From assembly GCF_950023065.1 (NCBI RefSeq), contig NC_088678.1, positions 19,520,580 through 19,584,579 of the forward strand: 64,000 bases of DNA, written 5' to 3'. Position 1 is the first letter of the stretch, and the number at the start of each line of letters is the position of its first letter. Below are positions 47,341-57,480 of this stretch, piece after piece. A program made the translations under genes and the position numbers. Source of the stretch: Planococcus citri (lineage: Eukaryota; Arthropoda; Insecta; Hemiptera; Pseudococcidae). The notes under the pieces are model-generated. The model ran no database searches. It saw nothing but the letters and a program-made list of their open reading frames with translations, and was not told the DNA's origin.

Positions 47341-49610
47341 GAAAAAAATACCATGAAACTGATAAGAGATTATGATTCAGAAAATCATTTGAAGAAGGCT
47401 AGAAGTGGTATCAGATTTTAAATTCAATAGGCCAGGAAGGATTAGAAACTAGAATGGCACCATTTCAAGAAGATGAGAATGGCACTGCCTAGGTAGTGTA
47501 TAAAGATATTCAAAAGTAACAAAAAATGAGTTTTTTCAAAAATTATCCTATTTTGATGGCTCCTGGCTCGGTTATGTGAATAGCTAGAAAAGAGAAAAAT
47601 CTCGACCTAGTACAAGTATAACCTTCCTCGAAAATTTTTGTCAAAAAACAGAAGATTTTTTCGCCCTCGCATGAATATATTTCAAATAAGTTTTTAAAGT
47701 TTTTAAAATTGAATCTTGCGTTGATTTTTTTTGAAGAGGGCCTAAAAATTCTGTTTTTCTTGATTTTTCTTACTTTTTTCATTGCTTAATCATTAAAATT
47801 TGATATTCATCCTCTCTTTTTTCTGAGTTTTGATTTTCGAAAATTTTTTGTAGAACTACATGAAAATGGAAAAAAGTAAAGAAGGAAGTAAGTTCTGAAA
47901 ATGTAGCAACCATACAAACTTTTTGATTGGTAAAGAAATGAGTACAACGAACAATATTCGCGATCAAGAACTCGGTGCAACAAAATAATTTCTTCAATAC
48001 CATATGAAATGCTCACAACCGAACTGACTTATTTTATATAATGATGAAAAAATTACGTGTACCTACCTACCTACCTACCTAGTCATTAATCATGTCGGAA
48101 ACTTGAATTTTACTCGATTTTCAAACAAAGTGTGTCCCAGGTACGCGATTATTTGTTTTATTCGTACCTACGTAACTCAAGTACATATTCGTACCTACAT
48201 GAATTACGATATTTATCCCTATAGAACAAATATCACAGTCTGGTAGGTAGTACATTACAAAGCTTTACGTAAAACTAAACTTTGTTGTGTTGTTTGAACG
48301 ATTTTTCCACCTGTATTGTCGAGTACGCTGTTCAAAATATTGAATACTGTGACTTGACGAATTTTTGCGGTTGCATTCAGTTGTCAAGTCAACGTTGAAA
48401 TTGATATGTACCTATGTAAGTTACGTAGGTACTAGATACACTGAGAAAAATCACTAGTAGGTAAAAATTACTGAAAAATTTTGTTACAGAGATCTCTGGT
48501 CATTTTTTTTGTAGTATGTGTTGATACAGGAGCGTCGCCAGGCATTTGGAAAAACTGTGCCAAATTTTTGAAAAATGATCAAAGTTGTCATTTTTACCCC
48601 TCCCCTACCACCACCAGCAGCAATTTTTTACCCCTGTCACTTCCTCACACTAATTTTTGAAGAAAAAAAACGAGTAATTTTGATAGAGTGAGATAGATAA
48701 TTACTGATATTTTTTTTTGTAATCATTTAGCCTAATGTTTCCAACCTAGGTATTGGTTATCTACATATCGTAGAATAATCCTAATAATAAGGATAAGCAT
48801 AAGCTTATGAATTATTAATTAGCGATGAGGTAATGTTACGTTAATATGTAGAAATCGACGTAACTAATTACTAATGACACTGTACACATTATCTGCCTCT
48901 TTCGCAGATGTCCCTAATACTTACTAGACAACCTCGACAGAAATGTCTTACACAAAGCTCCTTTTCAACAAGAGATATTTCTGATGGCTAGCAGTAGCAG
49001 GATCGGAGAAATATTCAATGTATCGTAATTAATAGACATAATTTGAATAGAAATCACGTTGAAAGTACTAATTATCCACTTAGGAAAGTGGGCTATGACA
49101 GGAAAGAGGGGTGGAGGAGAAAAGCTGCGCTGCCTATGCATCTATCAGTTGATGAAGAACCAGACATTGCGAGTAGCCAAAACCAAGTAAAGTTGGTGGT
49201 TAGAGATCCGATGCATGAGCCTTTGAGCTAGGAGCCATGGATCTATCTAGTTCCCCATGTTACCATACTTTCAGTACGTAGGGATATATTAATTTAACAA
49301 TCGCTAAGGCGATTAAGGAATATTTCCTCATATCAATTTATCAGCTATTAGGGATGAAAACAGTCATTGTCTGGTGGAGAAGGGGGGGGATCAACTAAAA
49401 ATTTGTTTACTACATAGTATGAGAAAAAAATGTCAATTTTACCAAATAAAGAAGATTGTTTTTTAATGTGAAATAATTGATAAATGTGAGCAATTAGGTT
49501 ATATATTCATAGCCTTTTTATGATTTATAAAGAATGTTCGTTTTCATTTTGTAAAAAAAATAAATGAATGCGAGGGCAAACACATTTCCAATTTGTTCTA
49601 CCTACTTAAT
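47341..49610. other. AT-rich DNA upstream of the secreted-protein gene, no gene supported
   Basis: The promoter and first exon of the minus-strand gene should lie here but cannot be placed. It holds a (TACC)n tract at about 48,060-48,081. A 62-codon plus-strand frame at 49,043-49,231 has reasonable composition but no start context, splice sites or recognisable motif. Confidence 0.4.
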
Positions 49611-49611
49611 A

Positions 49612-50035
49612 CAGTAAGTCTGGCTTATTAGAATCAAGATGGGAGTGGATAAGTATGTATGTTTGATTCTATTAACCAGAGAAAGCTCAGACATATAAAA
49701 GCACACATAAAATTCTATTTTGTTGCATCACTTTTTTGATGTTTAAGGAGTCGATCTTAGTACTTTTTTGATTGTTTAGTTGCATTTAGTCTTCTTGTTT
49801 TGAACACTTTTTGTACAATTTTTATAAAGTTTCACAAAAATGTCATCATCTTTTGCCAATTTTTACTCATTACAAATCTTTATTCTGTGTTTTTATGCCA
49901 TTTCAACATGTTTAAAACACGTCTTTTTTATCCAATTTTTGTTAAATTTTGCTGAATTTTTATGACTTTATCCAACTTTTGAAGATTAGTCGATTCTATT
50001 AACCGAGCTCAATGCTCTTTTTCACTACAATACGC
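49612..50035. mobile_element. Possible pogo-like MITE
   Basis: The left side, CAGTAAGTCTGGCTTATTAG preceded by TA, is partly mirrored on the right, where the complement reads GAGCTCGGTTAATAGAATCG. The shared core is 'ttaatagaatc' with mismatches. No coding capacity. The ends are too divergent for a firm call. Confidence 0.3.
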
Positions 50036-50048
50036 GATAAAATTTACA

Positions 50049-50275
50049 TGGGTCTTTCCATGTCAACTGAACCAAAAAAAGGCGATTTTGAAAGTCATGT
50101 CTTTCGATTTCGCTCATTTTTTTTTTTTACAATATATACCTACCCATCCAGTAAGTAAGAACCCTGCAATTAGTTCAGCCCCAAAACCCTCAGGGGGCGG
50201 GTGCGGGGGGTTCCATTATTTTCACATTGTCTCGAGGTACTCGACTTCAATTTCAATTATTTATTACGTACGTTG
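50049..50275. other. Short unique stretch with a foldback-family word
   Basis: 'gggtctttccatgtcaac' at 50,050 resembles the 36.3-kb foldback terminus. Otherwise no feature. Confidence 0.35.
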
Positions 50276-50710
50276 TCACCTTTCGGCGTTGTACAAGTTA
50301 ATGTGGGTAGGTACACATATGCATCTTAAACTTATAATCTTAGTGTTAACGAAGTTCAAGAAATTCCTGCACACTGTGTAGAAAGCCTCTGTCTCTAGCC
50401 ATGCTTTCAGATATTTTTTAAATGTGTTTGTAGAATTGATGGTTTTTAGGTCAGGGGGTAGAGCATTAAAGATTTTTGCTGCCATGGTGTCAATGTTGGA
50501 TTGTAAAGTTGTTGTTTTGAAGTAATTTACTGTAAGGTTGTTTCTATTTCGTGTGGGGTACTGATGGGATGTTGTGGATGTTTTTATTGTTTTTTTCTTC
50601 ACCATGACTCCCATTTCAAGAATGTATACCTAACGAGGGAAGGGTTAAGATTTTCTCTACCAAAAATAGATCTTCGCATGTTTCAGTACAAGTTAGGCCA
50701 TAAATATTAC
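50276..50710 (-). pseudogene. Jockey/CR1-type LINE RT C-terminus (right of the hAT-like MITE in coding order)
   Basis: Minus-strand text includes NIYGLTCTETCEDLFLVEKI and LTLPSL, then HQYPTRNRNNLTVNYF, MAAKIFNALPPDLKTI and FKKYLKAWLETEAFYT. This is the conserved C-terminal region of Jockey/CR1-type RTs (an ILTLPS..Y segment, then YxTRxxxNL, then KIFNxLPxxIK). At least one frameshift separates the first part from the 50,276-50,614 frame. It is a relic. Confidence 0.75.
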
Positions 50711-50717
50711 GTAGAAT

Positions 50718-51144
50718 CAGGGCCGACTTTAGTTAACAGGCCAGTATACTGAAACTTGGCAATACGTGCTGTGGGCTGACTTTTTGATTTTTTCATAAGA
50801 CGGTTGATATAAATTGCAATTACTCAGAAAATATCATTTTTATATAAAAATTGCAGAAGACCTTTTCTGCAGGATAATTTTTGAGCTTGTATCATTTTTG
50901 GAAAAAATAATGATTTTTGGCATTGTGGACTGACTTTTTGATTTCTGCATAAGATGTAATGTTGATGTTCATCACAGTAAGTCAAAAAATATCATTTTTA
51001 TGGAAAAAGTGCAGTAAACCTTTTTTGTAGGGAATAAAAAATGCTATCTATTAGTTCAAAAATTTTTGGATTTTGTGTGATTTTTGCAAAAACAGCGTAG
51101 TTGCCAAACGTTACATACCGGCCTGTTAACTAGGGTTGGCCCTG
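50718..51144. mobile_element. hAT-like MITE inserted in the LINE relic
   Basis: It starts CAGGGCCGACTTTAGTTAAC and ends with the approximate complement of that, GTTAACTAGGGTTGGCCCTG. Homology between the ends runs about 60 bp. CAGGGCC ends are typical of hAT elements. GTAGAAT flanks both sides (50,711-50,717 and 51,145-51,151). Removing the element and one GTAGAAT joins the LINE coding text in frame (QKRILRNIYGL). A tandem block of about 160 bp ('gactttttgatt' start) occupies the interior. Confidence 0.8.
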
Positions 51145-51450
51145 GTAGAATTCGTTTTTGTATTAGGAATATTCTGTTTAACAGGTTGGGACAACCCCCC
51201 CCCCCCCAAAAAAACACCAAATTATAAGTCACAACGGATTGGAATAGTCAGAAATAAGCAATTTTTCTTGTTTCCATTGATGTGATATAGCATAGTTGGG
51301 TCATGATATATGATATTGTGGAGAGTCGACTTGCTAGCTTGTCAGTTTGTACTGTCCACCTTAGGTTATTAGAAACTACAGTGCCAAGGAATGTGGTATT
51401 TTCTGAAGTATGGGTGTGACCAAGATAACTTAAGATGTCTGCAGCTTATT
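51145..51450 (-). pseudogene. Jockey/CR1-type LINE RT, palm/thumb piece
   Basis: The minus strand gives HTSENTTFLGTVVSNNLRWT followed by DKLASRLSTISYIMTQL and, nearer the MITE, NRIFLIQKRIL. TTFLGTVVSNNLRW matches the 'xKFLGVxIDxxLxW' motif after the RT catalytic site. It is interrupted by a small expansion of C/A runs at about 51,187-51,215. It continues into 50,276-50,710 across the MITE. Confidence 0.75.
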
Positions 51451-51514
51451 CCTCCAAAACTATGATACTTTGATCAAAACTGGTTTCACAGTTCGAAAGA
51501 ACATTGCATTTAGA

Positions 51515-51625
51515 ACTTTTTAAGAATTTTGAAATTTTCACAATTTGAAAGTTGAACTTTCAAATTGAAAGTTCAAATTTCAAAATGAAAGTTCAAATTT
51601 CAAAATGAAAGTTCAAATTTCAAAA
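51515..51625. repeat. 20-bp tandem repeat (GAAAGTTCAAATTTCAAAAT)
   Basis: About three and a half direct copies, preceded by an inverted variant (AGTTGAACTTTCAAATTG), so the stretch can also form a hairpin. Confidence 0.8.
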
Positions 51626-51639
51626 TGGTGCTGTAAGTG

Positions 51640-52030
51640 GGGGCTACCTTTTAAAATGTTGAAAAAATTTCCATAGATGTACCTTTTGATGCTTTTTGAA
51701 ATATTTGAGTTTCAAGATGGGATCTCTTAATGGAGGGGGAGCACCTCCACCCCCAATTTTGGGCAAAACTTTTGAATGAAAATCTGGGGCATGTGATGTA
51801 TCGAATTCAATGTTTTTAGTGACGCTGAACACGAATATGACGTCAGATTTTTATTTGGACCCCACCCACGGCCTGCAGCACCTCCCCAAGGGGGGTCCCC
51901 CTCCAGAAAAAGGATTTACATTCGTGTGACACATGAAATAGTATATTTTCGATATCGCTGAACACGAATATAGCCATAGTTTTTTAAATCGACCTCACCC
52001 ATGACCCTCAGAACCTCTCCCAATAGGTTA
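51640..52030. repeat. Degenerate tandem repeat of about 140 bp
   Basis: 'cgctgaacacgaatat' appears at about 51,822 and 51,956. Each is followed by a 'cctcacccatgaccctcagaacctc'-like or 'ccccacccacggcctgcagcacctc'-like segment. Two clear units, diverged. Confidence 0.55.
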
Positions 52031-52263
52031 AAGCCCCAAAAAATTGATCAATTTTTTTCCTCATGAGAAATTTAAAATTTCTCAAAAAATCGAGAAATGA
52101 ATTTCAGCATTTGAAATGTACGTTGGGAGCGTTTCTTTAGGATCCTTTTTCGAATTAATTTTTGAAATAAGTACTCGGGAGAGGTGATCTGTTTTTTAGC
52201 CTTTCTCACTTGATATATTTACCTACATTGTATCTTACCATGTCAATAATAAACTAATCGATA

Positions 52264-52295
52264 TTTCGTTTCATTTTGTTTCAGGTGAGTACCTC
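52264..52295 (+). promoter_or_regulatory. Candidate recursive splice site (zero-length exon)
   Basis: A pyrimidine tract leads to TTTTGTTTCAG at 52,284, directly followed by GTGAGTACC at 52,285. A consensus 3' splice site abutting a consensus 5' splice site is the definition of a recursive (ratchet) splice point used in very long insect introns. It would place this region inside a plus-strand intron. No flanking exon is visible in the window, so it remains a prediction. Confidence 0.45.
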
Positions 52296-55200
52296 ACTAT
52301 AATTTTCAACATGAACAGATAAGTACATATTGTATGTATCTAAGTGTATCGGTATCATAGAAGATTACATTAGGTAAGGTATTTTTTTCAATTTACATTT
52401 TTGTGTAATTTTTATTCCTGCAACTCAATCTCCTTTAAATACATTTCTTGAAAAAGGAATCGATAATTTTCTAAATCATGTAGAGTTGGCAGGTTAAAAT
52501 ATATGAAAATTACGACAATGAAAGAGTAATTATCGTATCGTTTAGTCAACATCCCTTTTATCAAAATACCAGTAGTAAACTTTTAGCAATACGTTAAATT
52601 AAAGAAGAAAATATTTATATCTCGAAATAGAGATACTACCTAGAGTTTCGAAGTGGCAATTTTCACGCTGAAAATGACATTCGGGTTAGATTCTTTGAAG
52701 CGAGCATCATCAGCGGTATCGACGACATTACCGAGAGAGATATAGTGACAAAAAGTACAGAGCTCGTTTCACTGTGCAATACCCCTTCAGCTGCAAGACA
52801 GCGAGAGGGGCAGGTAGAAGTCGAGAAAGAAAGCACACAGTTATATGTAAGTATAACGAGATCGACGGTACGATGCTGGTATCTAAAACTGATGTATTTT
52901 TTGAGCGATTGCAAGATGACGAATGACGAAAAACAGACAAATAAGTATATAAGGAGGAGCAAAAAGAGAAGTCACTGCGAAGAAAGAATCTTTTGAAATT
53001 ATCAGCACAGCAAAAGAACGTTTAAAATGCATCGTTGCAAACTCAACTCGAGTTGTTCCTTTTCAAAAGAGAATTCGAATACACAGCCGACGAGAAAATA
53101 TAAGAAGGTTTATTTTCTTCTCCTTGTGTCTGCCCTATGCTCACTTTCCTTTCAGTAGACCTTTGTGTACAGAGAATACAAGCCAGATAAAGAAGGAAGA
53201 ATTTACACTGCCGCAGCATCCAAACGAGGGGGAAGGGGACAACAGGGACAAACACATCAAACACGAGCACGTGCTCGGCAAACGTTTTAATTTCCGTCTT
53301 TATAAAAATCTGATTGCGTTGTAATCGCAATGCTCGCAAGAGTGTTTTCGTTTCGCTGATTCGAATTCGCGCCGTTCTGGGCCATTGAAGAATTCTTTTC
53401 CCAATCCCTCCCCTGCCCCCTCCCCCCAAACTCGAGTTATTCTTATATTTCTGCGACTGTGTGGCAGAACTATAGCATAGCGCGAAATGGGGCAGAGAGA
53501 TAGCGACTATAGAGAGAGAGTAAAAAACACAACGAATACCGCCTTGTCCGTCGAAATGGAAACGACGACTTGAATAAATAAAACGAACGCGAATGTAGGA
53601 CGATGGCGAAGCCAGCACCCCCGCAGCAGGCCTCTCTCCCTCGTGGAAATAATTAAAAATTGGATAACTTAATTAAAATAGGATTTGAAAGATTACAAGC
53701 TAACTACATTTTGAAACGTGCTCAATTAGTAAGTTTGTATTATATTTGAGGGGAAGGAGGGGGTGAGGCAAATGAAAGAAGAAATTTCGGTGGAAATGCG
53801 ATCACGCCGCCGCCGACGCACTGTTCTTTTTGCGAATATTCATAGAAAGTAAATAATCACGAGAACGCACGATTTCGCGTTGCCATGCCACGTCTTCTGC
53901 CAGAGGAGGATGTTGCCTCCTCACGCAGCTGAAATATAATATGTATAAGAGCGGGCTTACTTATTAAAAGTGTATACAAAAACGTGTAATTTGAAAAGAC
54001 GACATTATGTAAATTTAAACGCGAAATAACAAAATAAGCAAAGCGACTCGCTATAAACAGAAGGAAAACCAGGACGAAGAGGGTAGATAAGTACGTCAAG
54101 CAAAGCAGGCAGAAATGTTTGTTTATATTCTGTATACAATTTAAGATATTTATGGTATTTCGATTCAATTAAAAATTATATCTTGTTTTAAGACCACATC
54201 GTTTGACTCGACCACGCAAAAAAAAAATCTTTCAACGAAAAGTGGAGCAGGGCGAATAAATGAAAAAACGATACCGTGCTGCCTATACTGGACAGAAAAA
54301 CCAGAAAATCCCCTTATTTTTTTTTTTTGTAAAAACGTAGAGACACGAGCTTTTGAAGGGTGAAAAGAAGAAGTATCTGTGGGAGAAGCAGCAGAAGAAG
54401 AGAAATTCATAACTTTATATAATTAACGGGATTTTTTTTTCTAATTTTACTCGATGGTTTGTAGAAAATTAAAAATCTTTTCCGACGTTTATTAAATTTT
54501 CAGAGAAGACGAGCAAATAACGCGATAAATGATATTTTAGTAAAAGGATTCCTCTCGGCTTTTTTTTTTTGGTCCACTATGTCTGCCTCTATCTATCCCA
54601 GGTTGTCCTGTCCGACTTCCTCTTCTACTCCACTCTTCTCGACCTTAGTTCCGTTTTCTTTTATAATTAATCTGGCCAATAATACGTAGTAGTATACCCG
54701 TGAAAATACACTTTGGGTTTTTCAAATCAACGTTTATATTGCCAGAGTGAACGAAAATCGTGGGGTCGCGTCGTCGGGTCGTGTCGAGTTCGAAGAGATG
54801 ATTGTGAAAATACACAACGAAGCCTTACGATCGCTTTCAATGCGGGATTGTTTTTGATTAGGTTTTTCGATGAGGCTTCTTATTCGTTCGAGTCGTAGTT
54901 TTTAGCGAATATCGTGGTATGGGTTTCATTTTCGAGCTTGGGTGGATTTTTTTCTTTTACAATGAGGATGAAAATGATTAAAATTGGTTTATTTTTATCG
55001 TATCTTGCTCGAGAATGTCGATGAACCTCCTAGCTCCCCTGGCTCTTCACTGTTTTCAAAACAAGTGCTAGGGGGACACTGAGAGGTCGAATTGAAAAAA
55101 ATTAATAAAATATTCTTCGAATATAAGTAAGAACCTTGGACTATTATGGGAGTCCGGCGGAGATCAGAGCTTTCAGGTGCATTTATATATCCCTCTCAAA

Positions 55201-55600
55201 AAGTGTGGGGATCCAATTTTGAAGAAAAAAAAATGCGAATAAATTCGCCTCTAAGGTTTTAAATCAATGGGTAATTGGATATAACTACCTACATATATGT
55301 TTTTTGTTTGAAAAACTTGATGATGAAAATAATGTCATTGGTAGGAAGTCTACCGGATTTGTTCAAGTTTTCAAAAGACTGACAAAAAAATTATCAGAAA
55401 GTTATTGTTGTAAGTTTGGTAAAATTTTGGCCACTGATCGATTTTTTTTCAAGTTCTCAAAAAATGGACTTGATATTTTATAATGATTTTCATAAATGTT
55501 ACAAATACCTACCAACTTTATTAATTTTTATGACATTTCGACAAATCATAAGGTGATCAATTTTCATGAAGTTTTGCCATATTTTTCGCATTTTAAAATA
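52296..55600. other. Unique, partly CpG-rich sequence, no gene supported
   Basis: 52.6-54.9 kb is complex sequence. A minus-strand frame of 191 codons at 53,043-53,618 is the longest non-repeat frame outside transposons. Its text has no domain and overlaps other frames, and I see no splice structure. The stretch may be intronic or regulatory. Confidence 0.4.
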
Positions 55601-55609
55601 AACTTTATG

Positions 55610-57480
55610 AAATGGGTCAATGACCTTGAGGACAGATAGAAAGACAGAAAACAGGTCATCTTTGAAAGCCAGACAGGCACATCGACAAACTTAAGAGGTC
55701 AGAAAGGGGACGGGGAAACGACCAATGAGAGACTCGACAGGCCAGTCAATGACCTTACGAGATCATATGGATAGGTCAATGACCTCACACGGTCACATGA
55801 ATAGGCCAATGACCTCAAGAGGACATGTAGATAGGTAAATGACCTCACAAGGTGATATGGATAGATCAATGACCTCAGGATGTCATATGGATAGATAAAT
55901 GATGTCAAGAGATCATATGTATACGTCAGTAACCTCAATAGGTCATTTGTATACGTCAATGACCTCAAGAGGTCGTACGAATATGATAATGACCTCAAAA
56001 GGTCATATAGATATGTAAATGACGTCAATAGGTCATATTGATAGTTAAATGACGTCAATAAGTCATGTGGATAAATGACATCAATAGGTCATATGGATAG
56101 GTCAAAAATGACCTTAAGAATTCATATGGATAGGTCAATGACTTTTAGAGATCATACGGATAGGAAAATTATGCTAAGTGGTCACATGAATAGGTAAATA
56201 ATTTCAAGAGGTCATAGGAATAGGTCAATGACCACAAGAGGTCTTATTAATATGACAATGACCTCAAAAGGTCATATAGATAGGTAAATGACATCAAAAG
56301 GTAATATTGATAGGTAAATGACGTCAAGAGGTCATATCGATAGGTAAATGACATCAAGAGATCATATGAACAGGTCAATGACCTCAAGAGGTCGTTTGGA
56401 TATGACAAGGTATTCTAGAAGTCTTATGGATAGGTGAATGACCCCGAAGGGACATACGGATAGGTCAATGACCTCAAGTGGTTATATGAATAGGTCAATG
56501 CCCTTAAGACAATACACTGACAGACAGTCAGACAAACGACCCTGGGAGGCCTTAATAATGGGCCAATGGCCTTAAGAGGTCACATAGGTAGAAATACAAC
56601 CTCAAGAGACTACACCAGTGAGTCAGTGACTTCTACAGCACAGACCACACAGGTGAATGACCTTAAAAGAGTGGACAGACAAACTGACTGACAACTGTAT
56701 GAGAGAGCAGATAGAGGAGTCAGTGATTTCAAAATTCCAGACAGACTGCAGACAACCTTGAGAGGTTGGACTGATAAGTCAATGACCTTTAGAGGTCAAA
56801 TGGAATAACAGACAACCTCAAATCACTAGACAAATGGGTCAATGACCTTAAAGTGCCAGACAGGCAGAAAACTGAACTTAAGATACTGAACAGGTAGGTC
56901 AGTGACTTTGAGAGTTCAGACAACACTGGCAATAATGCCCTTAAAATAGCAGGCAGGCAGATGACATTGAGAGGGAAGTCTGATGTGATGGGTCAATGAC
57001 TTCAAAAATCCAGATAGGCACGCAGACATTTTTGAGAGGCTAGACATGTAGGTCATTGACCTCAAGAGGCTCAAATTTTTCTTTCTATCTGTGTGGCTTA
57101 TTAAGGTCATTGACCCGTCTGTCTGGCTTCTGAAAGCCGTCGGTTTTTCTGTATGGTCTCTCAAGGTTGTTTGCTCACCTTTGCATGATCTTAGGAAGCT
57201 ACAGGTCAATGACCTCAAGAGGCCAGACAGGCATACAGACAACATCGAGAGGCCAGACAGACAACCTTGAGAGCCTAGACAGCATGTTAGGTGACCTGGA
57301 GAACCAGATAGACAGGCAAGTCACCTTGAGAGGCCCAACATGACAGGTCAATGACCTTGGAATGCCAGGCAGATAAGTTTCGTCAAGATGCCAGATCAGC
57401 TTGCACCTGTACAGATGCAGTTTGGTAACTTGGGTAGCCAGGCAGGCAGACAGATGACCTTGGGAGGCTCAACAGGTAAC
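55610..57480. repeat. About 30-bp minisatellite rich in AGGTCA palindromes
   Basis: The consensus unit is close to ATAGGTCAATGACCTCAAGA followed by GGTCATATGG. It is regular between about 55,740 and 56,510 and degenerate, with words such as 'cagacaggcag', to 57,480. It creates AGGTCAATGACCT exactly at 55,773, 56,372, 56,462, 57,203 and 57,345, with its complement at 57,050 and one-base variants at 55,614 and 56,836. TGACCTCAAGAGGTCA-type everted repeats are also frequent. A minus-strand open frame (55,699-56,058) rich in Tyr-Asp-Leu-Leu-Arg-Ser is a repeat by-product. Confidence 0.88.

Noticed and set aside
53043..53618. 191-codon minus-strand frame
   Set aside because: Longest non-repeat frame outside transposons, but no domain, signal or splice evidence and overlapping frames on both strands; a C-rich stretch gives an artificial Gly run.
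55699..56058. 119-codon minus-strand frame rich in SFTYLYDLLRSL
   Set aside because: Produced by the ~30-bp minisatellite (unit divisible by three), not a leucine-rich-repeat protein.
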